Of a stretch of DNA of 64,000 bases, positions 1 to 11,206 are shown in pieces. Position 1 is the stretch's first letter, and the number at the start of each line of letters is the position of its first letter. The DNA comes from Hevea brasiliensis (Eukaryota; Streptophyta; Magnoliopsida; Malpighiales; Euphorbiaceae). Below the pieces are notes generated by a model. The model saw nothing but the letters and a program-made list of their open reading frames with translations, was not told the DNA's origin and made no database searches. Both the position numbers and the translations under genes were made by a program. The stretch is from contig NC_079498.1 of the NCBI RefSeq assembly GCF_030052815.1, positions 99,466,041-99,530,040 on the forward strand, written 5' to 3'.

Positions 1-769
1 TGTTTAAACTCTACAAGATCTTCCTCTATCTTCATACAATGGTAGTGAATGTGGCCATTCTCATGACAGTAGTAACATTCTCTATCTTCATGGTCTACTC
101 GTAGTCTCGAACTCCATCTACTATTCCTTCTCTAATTATTTCCACGTGAATTGCTTCTACCACGATTAGAACCAGCAACAAAAGCTCTACCTTCATTGCT
201 ACTACTTGTCTCTTGAACTTCTCATGATCTAAGATAACTGCGATAACCTCCCCCACCTTCAAAGTCTCCTTCCTAACTGTTAGAGGTTAAAAGCAAAAGG
301 GCTTTATCTTTTTCATCAACCTTCACACCAACACTAGCCAATTGGGTAATTAATTTATTAAAAATATTAAGATGATCCCTCACATCAGTACCTTCATCCA
401 TTCTGAGTTGGTACAACTCCTTCCTCAAGTACGAATGATTTGTGAGTGATTTTGACATGTACAGGCTCTCCAATTTCTTCCATAAAATAACAGGCGAGGT
501 CTCCTCCAAGATATTGTACTTCACATCTAGGGCTAACGTCAATCTAATAGTACTCACAGCCCTTTATAACGTCAATCTAATAGTACTCACAGCCCTTTAT
601 TGAAGCTCCTCCAATCATCATCTTTCATGGTCGCTAGTTGCTTCTCGCTCAATGCTTTGATTAATCCTTGTTGCACAAGTACATCCTTCACGGTGCTTTG
701 ATACAAACTGAAATTATTTTTCCCATCAAACGGCTCTACCTCAAATTTTATGCTCGCCATCTTTGACAT
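1..769 (-). pseudogene. Copia gag polyprotein fragment
   Basis: Two minus-strand reading segments make up the gag remains. 587-769 is the N-terminus beginning MSKMASIKFEVEPFDG. 273-557 is the central block with LWKKLESLYMSKSL and LRKELYQLRM, typical of the UBN2 gag domain. A CCHC knuckle (CYYCHENGHIHYHC) is encoded at 36-77. A stop codon and a shift of frame separate the first two segments around 560-600, exactly where a 33-bp direct duplication occurs. Gag would form the capsid-like particle, but this copy cannot make an intact protein. Confidence 0.8.
535..600 (-). repeat. 33-bp perfect tandem duplication inside gag
   Basis: Two identical 33-bp units, 535-567 and 568-600, lie head to tail. 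The unit length is a multiple of three. The duplication sits at the junction of the two gag reading segments, so it is a visible lesion or replication-slippage scar in the dead element. Confidence 0.9.
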
Positions 770-780
770 ATCGAATCACA

Positions 781-792
781 GCTCTGATACTA
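781..792 (-). other. Retrotransposon primer binding site (initiator Met-tRNA type)
   Basis: On the minus strand this reads TAGTATCAGAGC, one mismatch from the plant Copia consensus TGGTATCAGAGC, which is complementary to the 3' end of initiator methionine tRNA. It lies 2 bases inside the LTR end, as expected for a primer binding site. Confidence 0.75.
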
Positions 793-794
793 CT

Positions 795-1135
795 TGTTAT
801 GAAAAATCACACCCACACAAAATAAAGAACACAAAATTTAACGTGGTTCGGTGTAAGCCTACTCTGCCAAACAAATTCACTATGAAGGAAAAATAATTAC
901 AACCACTAATTATTTTTCTCACTTTCAAAATCGCTCAAATAAAACTCACAGAATTCAACATATCTCTCTACTTTATCAGCTCTCTGCGATACATTCCATA
1001 TAATGGCCAACCAACTATTAATATATAACTCTAATTATTAAACTTAATAATTTAAATTATACTAAACTTCATAAACTAATTATACTTTCTAAATTAATTA
1101 TACTTTCTAATTCTAATTGTACTTGGACTCTAACA
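795..1135 (-). repeat. 5' LTR of the minus-strand Copia element
   Basis: This 341-bp segment starts with TGTTA and ends with TAACA, the short inverted repeat typical of Copia LTR ends. It lies immediately upstream (in element direction) of a methionine-tRNA-like primer binding site. The partner LTR is outside the window, so the target duplication cannot be checked. The bases next to the outer edge are TTATC (1136-1140). Confidence 0.75.
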
Positions 1136-1326
1136 TTATCAGTTTGTTTTTCCTTTTTATGCCTGATCTTGTTGCTGAGAAGGAAGTTGTTGACTTATTT
1201 TATTCTTTGTGTTTCTTACTGTGTGTTGAGCGTCAAGGATCCAACCCCTTCTAGCTTTTCTGGTTATATTAACGAGTGATCATTGTATTGTAAGTGTTCA
1301 ATTTATATATGTATATTTGTTTTAAG

Positions 1327-1732
1327 GTCAAACAACTCAGAAGTTGTATTAGATGCCATGGTGACAACAATGACCATTGCCATCTTGGAAAGTGATGATA
1401 TTTCTTTGGAGATTCTTATTCCCCTTTTAGCCAGTGTGAGAAAGGAAAATCAGGTAATAATTATTTTTCCCTGATTACAATATTGAATTGCATTTTTATT
1501 GTCAGTGATGATGCTAATTAGGAACAACTTTTTCTCAGAATGTTTTCTCTAAGCCCTGGAAGTAGGGGAAGTAATAAAAAATTGTGCTGCAAAGATTGAA
1601 CCTTAAATTTTGAAAGCAGTGAACAGCTTAGGAGTTCCTGTGGACAGTTATGATCAAATAGTTGGTTCTATTTGCCGAAATGCAACTGACTGTATCAAGT
1701 CTTTTGATGTCCCTGGTTCTAAGGAACATTTG
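1327..1732 (+). pseudogene. PDS5-like cohesion gene remnant (two exons)
   Basis: Two exons, 1327-1453 and 1539-1732, are separated by a short intron that keeps GT..AG borders. They match exons 4 and 5 of the PDS5 gene elsewhere in this window (31741-31867 and 31443-31640 on the other strand): the first ends in LLASVRKENQ versus LLASIRKENQ, and the second has NCAAK and a VDSYDQIVGSIC block like DEYTPIVASIC. The first exon is exactly the same length, 127 bases. The second is 194 instead of 198, a 4-base loss after the WK*G stretch that shifts the frame, and two in-frame stops are also present. Because the intron is kept, this is a genomic duplication rather than a retrocopy. The divergence is large, so the parent is probably another PDS5 paralogue. 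No convincing start or HEAT-repeat 5' half is present. Confidence 0.8.
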
Positions 1733-2112
1733 GTGAGTATGTTCATAATCTTATTCAATTTGTCCTTCTCTGGTGAGGGGAAAGAGGAAGTAAAAAAGAA
1801 AACTGATTCTGAATCTTGATGCTGTTCATTGTATGGGTTACTGGAAAGTAAATTAGGACACTAGGCCCTTTTGGTCAAGATTTGCTTGGCATTTCATTGC
1901 CTTCTATTAAAATTTTCAGTTTTCCTTTGATTTGATAGGAGATTGTGAAACTATAGTGTTTACTTCTTCTCCCTTTCTTTTTTTTTTTTATTTTTTTTAA
2001 TAACCTCCATATCACCTATTTTAATGTTGTGCTGGTTTCCTTCAGTGTTTTGCGTTAAAGCTGAAATTTCAGTTCCATCAGTAGCATCCATGTAACAAAG
2101 ACCAACATCTAT

Positions 2113-2387
2113 GGGTAGGGCTAGCTACAAAATCTGGGTTGGATCCAGAACTGGATCGCCGGTTTCGGGGTCAGGGGACCAGAACCAAAATGAAGGGTAT
2201 TTTTTTAATTTCTTTTTTGTTAAGTGACAAAGATCTAGTTTTAGCCGGGAACCAGACCGGTCGGGTAAAGTCTGGTTCAACTACAGTTTCAGTCAACCCA
2301 GGTTTGACTGGTTTCATTTCTGTTCTGAGTTGGACTGGTCCTGTTCCTGTTCCAAACCAGACCATGGCCACCTCTAATTATAGGTAG
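2113..2387. mobile_element. Possible small DNA-transposon remnant, GC-richer patch
   Basis: The patch contrasts with the AT-rich surroundings and carries runs such as GGAACCAGACCGGTCGGG and a right end reading CCATGGCCACCTCTAATTA. The reverse complement of that end (TAGAGGTGGCCATGG) resembles the terminal repeats of common non-autonomous plant elements. The left end is poorly preserved. Both strands are open for about 70-80 codons here, but these are compositional artefacts and not genes. Exact borders are uncertain. Confidence 0.4.
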
Positions 2388-4082
2388 AAATGGCATATCA
2401 AATAGCGTAAACAACTTCTTTAGGAACAAGGAGTTCCAGTGACATATGACAAATAAAATTTAGTAAACAGATGATAACTGTGTATTTAAGGATATCAGGA
2501 TGCTGTAACCTGTGAATAGCAATTATATATTTATTATATTAACAATCCATGGACAAACATCTGACTCATGTTTCTCGGGATACATTTCTCTACCTGATGC
2601 ATACTTCAACGGGCTAATGATGAAAGACCAGCTATCCAATGTATGGGTGGGAAGAGGCTTAGGTGCAAAACTACATCTGAAAATCCTGGAACTGAAGAAA
2701 CTAATGACAAGGTACAACTGAAAGTGATCTCAAAATTTTTTTCTTGTGGTCCTATTTATATGAATGGTACATTCTGACCATAGATTTCCCTTTGTTTTTA
2801 ATAAAGAAATTATAATTCACCATAATAGAACTCTGTCTTTTGTTAACCATGCTTTACCCTCTTCATGAAATCAAGCTAAATTTGTGGTTGTAATTGTTTT
2901 GTCTTATTTTAGTTCTTGTAGTGTATATAGATGCTTTCCTCAGTACTTGCATTCTGATAATAAGAGTGAATCCTTTCCCATTTATGAGATGTGTTATACT
3001 TAGATCACCTTTTTGAAATGCAAATCACTTTCCTTTTACTGCATAATTTTTTTGAAGTTATGTTAAGCAGAAAGTCATGTTATCATCTGGGACACAGTGT
3101 GTTCAATACGTAGATAAATATTTAATCTTACTAAATTAAAGGAATGCAAATGAAGAAACTCAAGCTGGATGTAAGGGTAATATGTAAGGTGTAACAGTGT
3201 CTGGTGTTGAATGGCTAATTAGTTCTCCATAAGATATTTTCTATTAAATAAAAGCTCATTAAAGATGCAAGATGTAGAAATTAGTTTTAAACTTATAACA
3301 CTCTTGTGACAGATCATGGTGGGATAATTAAACAGGTTATTCAGTTCACATCCCCCCCTTCCTCTGCTTCTAATCTGAACAGTTGATGTAGAAGATATAC
3401 CCATAATACTATTGGCATGTTCATGAATAATTTTATGTTTTAGTTGATCGAAATGCTTTGGCTGTTTCTAATGTAAATGCATTAATCCTCAAGTAATACA
3501 TATATTAACAGGGACAATCAGTAGACTTTATGAGTGCTGGTTCTTCACTTAAACTGTAAGTTTTGCTTTCTATGGTTGTTAAACTTCTATGACCAGAGCA
3601 TCTCTCACTATATTCTGTAGTTTATATTGAAGTTTCCAAATAATTTCATAATAATTTGTTTTTGATGTGTCAATCGCTGTATTTCTCTTTAATCACATCC
3701 AGCTATGCAAAAACTCATGTTATTTTCTTGTCAGGTCCATTTAGCTGCTGTAACAGATATTCATATCTAAAATTGATTGATTTTCTTAGAAGGCAAAGCA
3801 GATCCAGATAATTTATTTAGGATACTTGCAGCTGTAGTACAGCACCGGACAACCGGCTGGCTGTTTGCCCAGTTATGGTGCTGTAATTGCACCGGTGATT
3901 TATTAAAAGCAATCCATAGATAAAATTTTGGGAAATGCTTAGAATTTCTCCATAGATTTAAACATTGTAGTGAAAAACTTTTTATGCGTTTTTGTGGTAA
4001 ACAAATTTGAAAAAAAATGTTGTTATGCAGTTAATGCGCTATGTAACATTGTTATTTTGATATATGTGACAGGAAATGGATT

Positions 4083-4106
4083 CTCTCTCTCTCTCTCTCT
4101 CTCTCT
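4083..4106. repeat. (CT)12 microsatellite
   Basis: Twelve perfect CT units are followed by a short AT run (4107-4121). The tract lies upstream of the PEARLI4-like pseudogene. Confidence 0.95.
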
Positions 4107-4244
4107 ATTTATATATATATAGAAAAGTTCATCGAGTTTCGTGAGTTACGGTAATCCTCAATTTTAGAAATCGGTCACATTTAATGGTCACTCCTTAATT
4201 TTTTTTTCAGTTGTTTTCTGATGTAATAACAAAAATTTCGCAGG

Positions 4245-4902
4245 TATATTCAGCAACAAGACCAATCTGTGAACCCATGGAGTTGTCAAAAAGAAAAGCA
4301 GCAGAATCAAGAGATGCAGATCCCACCCTCTGAAGACGCATTTCCAGCTAATAGTGGAGGCAGTGGAACAACGATCGTGCAAGGCTATGAAGTCAAGGCT
4401 AGTGTTGCGCCTGTACTTACCGCCATATTTGCCTAGTATGGTGATATTGCGGCTAACTGCCGGCACAAGTCACCATCAGTAAGGGCTTGTTTGCTTGAAA
4501 TTGTCTCTGATATATGTTGTTCGCCGACTACAAAGCACTGACATTCCGCTCACTGTCACTGAGATTAAAGTCCTCCGAAATGAAATAAAAGATTTGGAGG
4601 CTAGAAAGCTAAAGCTTTCATGGCTTACCCAACCATTAGAAAAAATTTCTGAAGTAGAAAGGATTGCTGGGATGCGTTCTATGCTCAAGTCTGTAAAAGC
4701 AAGTAGCATGTTGGTCATAAAAGCAGCAACCAAGGAGCTGGAAGATGCACTCATGGAGCTAGTGGCACTGCAAAGACGCATGGGGGAGGCTGAAAATAGT
4801 GTAAATGCAATGAAGCTTGTGGTTCAAAAGGTTGATGATGCCATTAAAGAGGCTGAGGATCAGGAGCGTCACTGGCTAAGGAGTATGAATAAGCTGCCAT
4901 AG
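4245..4902 (+). pseudogene. PEARLI4 / phospholipase-like family gene, broken
   Basis: The translation contains the block GYEVKASVAPVLTAIFA followed by YGDIAANC, then LEIVSDI, then VRRLQST, and finally a long coiled-coil-like C-terminus with LEDALMELVALQRRMGEAE. I recognise this order from the plant phospholipase-like (PEARLI4) family, whose molecular role is unclear. An upstream AG at 4242-4243 can serve as the acceptor of this last exon. Two lesions disrupt it: an in-frame TAG at 4434-4436 in the conserved core, where relatives have lysine, and one extra base near 4516 that moves the rest (4495-4902) into another frame. Earlier exons were not found. A protein from the 3' part alone would start in mid-domain, so I call it a pseudogene. 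A sequencing error could explain one lesion but hardly both. Confidence 0.65.
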
Positions 4903-5379
4903 TGCTTTCTGCAGAAACAAATTAACAAAGTACTTGCTATGAAATATCTTTTTTGTGAGCATTGAGGCCCAATGTTCATCAACTGCATTCTGGTAACCAA
5001 CACAATCGAACTGCAGTCTAGGCTTGTATGTGTTGGTGTTGGTTGTTCCTGTGTGCTCCTTTTGTTCCTGCCAGTTCTTAAGAAATCAATTTTCCTGTGT
5101 TGAGGCTTCCTTGTCGACTCCACAAAAGATCATTGTTCTGTGATTGATGGCTTGAGATTCACGAGAAGGTCTGGTATTATTGTCTCCTATCAGAATTCGA
5201 ACTCAAGGCTTTACAACTTTAAAGACGGCTCTAGTACTATTGAACTAAAAGTCATTTGTGCAATGTTTTCTTTATTTAATTTATACTATTCCATAATAGA
5301 TCATTTATGGCAAATTATAGGAAATTATTATTTATTTTTTATATTTTAATGAAAATAATTACTTGTTGTCAGTATTTTA

Positions 5380-6240
5380 AAAAATATATTATTTAATCTC
5401 TCTTTTTTTAATTTGTTAAATTATTTAGTGTCTCTATCAATTTTTTTACTGGTTAAATTATTATTTAGTCCCTTTTTTTAATAAAATTAATTAGTTGAAT
5501 CTTATATTTTAAAAAGCACATTAATTAATTCATATAATTTGGTTTTATTAACTACTTAGTCCTTTTGGTTTTTTTTTACCCAAATTGTTTTAATCCTTTC
5601 CCCCTTATTTTTCTTTCCTCATATTTCTTCCCCTCTGTACTCACATCATTCTCTTCCTCATTCTCTTTATAGAAAGTGGTAGAAACTATCTATGCAAAAA
5701 TGTTAATTAGTTTTTGTAAATCTTCAAGAAATAAAAGCAATAATCTAGGAAAATTATTTTTCAGTAGTGAAAATACAAAAATAATGCTTAAGAAATTGAA
5801 TGAAAATACTTGCATAATTTTTTTTAAAGCAAATTCAAATTTAGTGCACAACAAAATTTTTATTTTTATTTAGGAATATGTTTTTTAAAATATATATAGG
5901 CCATCTAATTAGTTTTACTAAAATAGAAGAATTAAAAAATATTTTTTTAAAATATAAGAATCAACTAATTAGTTTTACTAAAATAGATAGACAAAATAAT
6001 ATGTTTTTTAAAATATAAGAACTAACTTATTAATTTTATTAAAATAAAGGGATTAAATAGTAATTTTACTTACATTAAAATTCATTGATTAATAAAAAAT
6101 TTTTACTGAAGAATTAAAGAGTTTAATGAACAAAAATATATAAATTTTTATAGAATATTTTTCAAAATATAGGACTAAATAATTTCATTAAAATATAATG
6201 ATTTAATAATTTCGTTAAAATATAGGAACTAAATAATAAT
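5380..6240. repeat. Degenerate inverted-repeat (foldback-like) stretch
   Basis: The left part (about 5440-5560) has motifs such as TTTAGTCC and AATCTTATATTTTAAAAA. Their reverse complements recur in the right part (about 5880-6240), for example TTTTTTAAAATATAAGAATC and AGGACTAAATAATT. The two arms could pair imperfectly. Borders and target duplication are not clear, so this may be a decayed MITE or several overlapping ones. Confidence 0.4.
5877..6060. repeat. Three degenerate tandem units of about 61 bp
   Basis: The units begin near 5877, 5939 and 5999. Each contains TTTTTTAAAATATA followed by a TAATTAGTTTTACTAAAATA-like block (weaker in unit 3). They form the right arm of the inverted-repeat stretch. 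Confidence 0.6.
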
Positions 6241-7432
6241 TTTTCTAAATTATATGATGAAAGATAATGGAAGGTAAGTTGCTTAGGCTTAGACATTTAA
6301 ATGAAAGTAAGTAGGGTATATGATCATTTATTTTTGCTCACTTTTTTATTTTAACAAGGATTTAATCTTTGAAGTAAATTATAAGGGAGATAAATATTAT
6401 GTAAATTACGTAAAATTATTAAATAGTAGCAAATTCTATACTCTAACTTGATTTAATGGTTAAAAACATATTACTCATTTAGTATAGTTAAATTCAAGTC
6501 ATTACTCCCCGATGCTTCTATTAAAAAAATAATAATAATTTATAGTAAATTAAAATATATTTTCATAAGTAAAAACAAATATAAATATTTCCATAAGCAC
6601 AACTTGTATAGTTCAACTTCAAGATAAATTATTATCGTCATAAGCAACTTTCTTGATGACAACTCCCAAAACCTCTAGTGGTGTGGTCAACTATGTCAAG
6701 ATTGAATGATGATAACAAATCCCATCACCTACTCCCCAACAACCACTCCCCAAAACCTCTACAGTATCCTTTCCTTTGCCACATTAATTTCATGTGCCTT
6801 GTCATTAGACCCATCAAGGCCGGTTCCAAATCAAAGAACAGGTGAAAATCGTCTTCAATTTGAATTGTAAATGAATCGAATTAAAATTAAATCAAAACTA
6901 AATCGATGATTTTGAGTCAAATTATCTTTTTTCATTTAAAAAATTAAAAAATTTTATAAACCATTGAATTTAGGTGAAATCGAATCGAAATCAAAACTCT
7001 AAATTTACGGTTTCAGTTCTTATTCACCTTTTAGATGAATTGAAATCGATTCAGTAGCCGAGCTTATTTGTATATATATATATCTATATATATATATATG
7101 TGAGAATCAAAATTGACAGGAGAACAATTAATGGTTTTATACATAGGAAATATTAATATTCATAAGGTTTCTTAAAGAAAAATTAATGGTATTGAATCTT
7201 CTCAAGACAAAACTAAAATATAAAATAAAATAAAATAAAAAGAAAGAATATAGTCATGTCTATCCTTCCACCAACCTTATTATATATATATATATAATAA
7301 ATAAATTGAAGAAACACTACTCAATTTCCCACTTGTATTGAAGACGACATAAATTTAGCAAAATTTTGAAGATGGCATTGGCATATTGGCAGACAAGCAA
7401 TAATGGATTGAAGATGATGGGTGATTTTACTG

Positions 7433-7433
<1 letters not shown>

Positions 7434-7468
<35 letters not shown>
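7434..7468. repeat. (TA)n microsatellite
   Basis: About 35 bp of uninterrupted TA repeat in intergenic DNA. Confidence 0.95.
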
Positions 7469-7475
<7 letters not shown>

Positions 7476-8335
7476 CTTGCTTTGCCTTAGAAAAAAGAAA
7501 GCCTTAAAATAAGTTGCATGACTTATTCCAACGTAATCAATCATAGCCATTGCCATTCTCAGAAAATGTAATCATATCCAACATTATTCTATAGTTTTAA
7601 AGGCTGCCCATGGACTGTGTTGTGTTGGCATTTGTATGTTGCGAACGCAACTAAATGACTTGTTTTTTTAAATATATATGGGAATCACAGCTTAATGGCT
7701 ATTTGGGTAGGTCTTATGTATGCCTTAAGTACATTTATTTCAATTTTTTCTGTGGATAATGAGATCTCAACGAAATATTGAGAGGGGTTACATCAACTAC
7801 TAACTTTAAGAATCAATCCAAAATAGAATAGGACATGTGTTGAGTTCCTTGTTCTTTGGGTTCACTCTCATTTTTAATGTCGTATTTGTTATTAGTTGTT
7901 GATGTAACCCTCAAGGACTAATTAACTAAACTTGTTTCTAATCTAATATTTAATTTAACAGTAAATTTAAAAATAAAACAAGTCCTAAATAAGTTCACCT
8001 GAAGGCCCCTAGCTAGACTTAGCCAAGGGTTGATTTCGGGTTGAAATCAATAATTTTTTGATATTTGGAGGCTTGAATTAAAATGGTCTAAATTTAAATG
8101 GTTCAAATTGATTACGGTTTAATTACAATTTCAGATTAATTTTGATTTAATTTTAAAGTGATTGCAATTCCAATTAGGTCATGATCTAATCCGATTTGAG
8201 ATAATTCTAGTATAAATTATTTTCTTTAATAATAATAATTCACCAATTAAAAAGATCCCTTTTCAAATGTTTATACACTTTAAACACTCAAGAGTATATT
8301 TTTTAATTCATTAAACATTAATAAAAATAAAAGTT

Positions 8336-8605
8336 AAAATATGCAAATTAATTTCAAAATTTCACAGAAATTATTGTACACCTTATTTGATAACGGTTCA
8401 AGAATTAAAGATGTTCAAAACCATCTACATAATCCAGGAAAAATGTTAAAAAAATATAATTTTAAAAATTTCAAATTAAACCTAAAAATCTAAAATATGC
8501 TAATTAACTTCAAAAATTTATTATGTACCTTATTTAAGAGTGGTCCAAAAATTAAAAATACTCAAAATCATCTATATAATCTAGAAAAAAAAATAGAAAA
8601 TAAAA
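8336..8605. repeat. Pair of old direct repeats, spacing about 156 bp
   Basis: Units at about 8336-8452 and 8492-8605 share AAAATATGC, TGTAC(A)CCTTATTT, a CAA(A)AATTAAA block and CATCTA(C/T)ATAATC. The similarity is obvious but diverged by point changes and small indels. No gene is involved. Confidence 0.65.
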
Positions 8606-8939
8606 TTTAAAATCTTTTAAATTGGACCAATTTCAATTTGGAACCGTCAGTTTAAAACGGATAATTTCAGTTCTGCACAATATCTTTTGTATTAAAATTT
8701 TAATTAAAAAAATACTCAAGATTTAAATTTTAATTTTTAATTATAAAAGTTCTTAATCATATTATTCATAAAATTGCATAATATGAATCTGTTAAAATTA
8801 AAAATTCTTTTTATTTTCTTTTTTTAGGAAGGTATCCTATCAATACCACGTAGGTACAACAAGCATACAAAACAAATTAATATCTAAATGGAAATGACAT
8901 ATTAACTTACTTGGATCCTAATTCTCTCTTGCTTTTGAT

Positions 8940-8966
8940 ATTATTATTATTATTATTATTATTATT
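8940..8966. repeat. (ATT)9 microsatellite
   Basis: Nine perfect ATT units in intergenic DNA. Confidence 0.95.
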
Positions 8967-9189
8967 GAAAATGGCAGGCTGTTAGGTACTCTCGAATTTG
9001 ATTTAACTTAATGAGACATTTTATATTGACAGATGGAGAGATATACTTAATCCTTTACTTAATTATGTATTGGGAAATGCTCCTAATTCCTAAAACTTAA
9101 TTTCCTTTGAGACTGTGAGATTATAAATCCCACGTGGGGAAATTATATATAAAGGGTAAATATAAATAATTATATTACAATATTGATTT

Positions 9190-9415
9190 ATTAGTTATTT
9201 TAATATATAAAATAACTTAATCACTTATATAAATTTAAATTAAAATGAATTAACTTATAATTTATCAAACACTCTCTTCAAATTTAATATGGGCCCGTAT
9301 TAAAATAAAAATATGAAAGTAATTATTAAAACAATTTAATTATTTATATAAGTCTGAATTAAAATAAATTAATTATAATTTAATCGGCACTCTCTCTGAA
9401 TTTAATAGAGATTAA
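9190..9415. repeat. Pair of old tandem direct repeats, about 110-120 bp each
   Basis: The first unit (about 9190-9297) and second unit (about 9298-9415) share TTATATAA, GAATTAAAATAAATTAA-like and ACTCTCT..AATTTAATA blocks. They are clearly related but diverged. Confidence 0.55.
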
Positions 9416-9509
9416 TTAGAATATATACATTTCAATCGTTAAGCTTTAGTTTAAAGATATTAAAGTCGATTTCAATGCTGTTGTGAAGTCTAAATTTCAG
9501 TTTTAATCG

Positions 9510-9528
9510 AAATTAATTAATTAATTAA

Positions 9529-9561
<33 letters not shown>
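9510..9561. repeat. (AATT)n followed by (AT)n
   Basis: A compound microsatellite: six AATT-type units and then about 27 bp of AT. Confidence 0.9.
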
Positions 9562-9565
<4 letters not shown>

Positions 9566-10566
9566 CATTATCCCAGTTTTTCCGAAGGAAAAAATAATGA
9601 GTGAGGATGTAGGTGGTGGGTGGGCAAAAGGATAGTGTGAAGTTGTTGACATTGTTTGCCATAAGAGAGTCAGGAATTAATGGAAACTATCTTGAGTTTC
9701 TCGACAGTATATATCAATGTTCAAATACCACTTTGAATTTTTTATTTAAATATTTTGTCAACTTCAAAATAGGGTTCTGCAAGTATTAATTTTTTTTTAT
9801 TTCAATTTTATTTTTATTAAACATAATAATTATTTATATAATTTTTAAAAATATACCTTATCATCTCTTTTTAATTAAATGAGATAAAAAAAATAATTAA
9901 TTAAATTAAATAATATTTTATTATAATTTAAGTGATTTAATTATTTTTTTAATCAACATACCAAAACTTTAAAGAATAGATAAAAGTGATGAAGGGAATA
10001 GATTAAGTCGGGACTGTTTGATAGTTAAACTAAATATTTCTTCTTTCTTACTAATTAATATTAATATCATCTCTGGTAAAATTTATCATTGCCATTTAGT
10101 TTTAAGTAATATTTTCTTGTATTTTAATTAGCAAGTGCTTAATTGTTTGGAAAAGTCAGCCTTTTGTAGCCAATATTTACTTGTATTTTTTCAATTATGA
10201 ACTTGCTCATTTCACACTTGGAAACATCAACGTTGAAGGTAATTCTCTTGTTTTATTAATTCCTACCTCGTTTCCTAATTCCTATGTACTATTTGACTGT
10301 TCCCAAGCTAATAGGAATCAATAAAATAAGATATTTTTTTAAAAAAATTAAATAAGCCTTTATATTATTAATTAAGGATAAATAAATTTAAAATTAAGTT
10401 TTGAATTAAATAAGTTTTTGTATTTTTTAATTAATGTCAAATTATTCTTCACCTAATAAAATAATTTTTTAATAATAAAATTACTAAAAAAATAATATTT
10501 TTAATTCTTTTAAAAAGTTTGGTACATGAGAAAATAATTTATTCATACCTTTTTAAACAAAAGCCA

Positions 10567-10568
<2 letters not shown>

Positions 10569-10607
<39 letters not shown>
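10569..10607. repeat. (AT)n microsatellite
   Basis: 39 bp of perfect AT repeat about 600 bp beyond the stop codon of the CCR gene. Confidence 0.95.
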
Positions 10608-10609
<2 letters not shown>

Positions 10610-11206
10610 CTAAAGAACCTTACTGGCAAACATGAAAATGGCGTAAGAACAAACGAACACCAATATTGAAATGACATCCCAACTTATTGGGCAGGATACT
10701 CCACCATGTCACACTCATCCCCTGATTTAATATATGATTTCTTTTTTATGTTTTATTTATTTATTAAACTAAAGCTCATGAAGAGTTTTGAGATGGTTTG
10801 GGGTTCTTCACTCGTCAAGGTGATGAAATTAAGCCTCACAGGTGATTTTGTCACCATGCTATGAGCTATGAGGCTTTCAGATATTGAGATCAACACTTTA
10901 TTAATTTAAAATTCATTTGTCTTAAGAGATAGCAGTTGGGAAATTTATTAATTGGAATCAAAGACTAATGTATTAGGCATCATAACATTCATTAGAATAC
11001 ATAATCAGAACACGCAACTGTTTAAAAGGATAGTTTGGAATAATTCAAGAAAGATAAAAAAAAAGGGGTGATTCGGATACAAATGACAAACAGTTGCACA
11101 TTACAAATTTCTGCTTTTAGTACTTTGGAACTTGTTCTCTAGTTTTATAGACCAGTGCCACCAGTTGGGGTGTAATGGTAGCATAGATGCAAGCAAAAGG
11201 AAGCCT

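Larger units (their letters stand above)
1..1135 (-). mobile_element. Copia (Ty1) LTR retrotransposon, 5' part, cut by window edge
   Basis: The element is read on the minus strand. Its 5' LTR is at 795-1135, followed by a primer binding site at 781-792, then a gag region that runs off the left edge. Recognition rests on the Ty1/copia-type gag start (MASIKFEVEPFDG at 769 downward), the later gag block and a CCHC zinc knuckle. Protease, integrase and RT would lie beyond position 1. The gag is broken by a stop and a frameshift near 600, so this copy is not functional. The insertion lies just upstream of the PDS5-like remnant and may have helped disrupt that gene. Confidence 0.85.
1733..4243. other. 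Region between two pseudogenes
   Basis: This stretch holds no intact gene. It contains a GC-richer transposon-like patch (2113-2387), a short open stretch at about 2617-2711 ending at a plausible donor (AAG|GTACAA) that might be a further decayed exon of the PDS5-like remnant, and a CT microsatellite at 4083-4106. The rest is AT-rich DNA with no recognisable feature. Confidence 0.5.
4903..11206. other. AT-rich intergenic region
   Basis: About 6.3 kb separate the PEARLI4-like pseudogene from the 3' end of the CCR gene. It contains a degenerate inverted-repeat stretch (5380-6240), several AT and TTA microsatellites, and two pairs of old direct repeats (8336-8605 and 9190-9415). Short open frames here are low-complexity and match nothing I know. 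No gene was found. Confidence 0.7.

Noticed and set aside
2139..2387. Overlapping frames on both strands of 66-82 codons
   Set aside because: Both lie in a GC-richer transposon-like patch, resemble no protein, and are explained by composition.
8336..9415. Regularly spaced direct repeats that could suggest a CRISPR-like array
   Set aside because: There are only two units each, they are over 100 bp, diverged, and in a plant nuclear context. They are ordinary old duplications.
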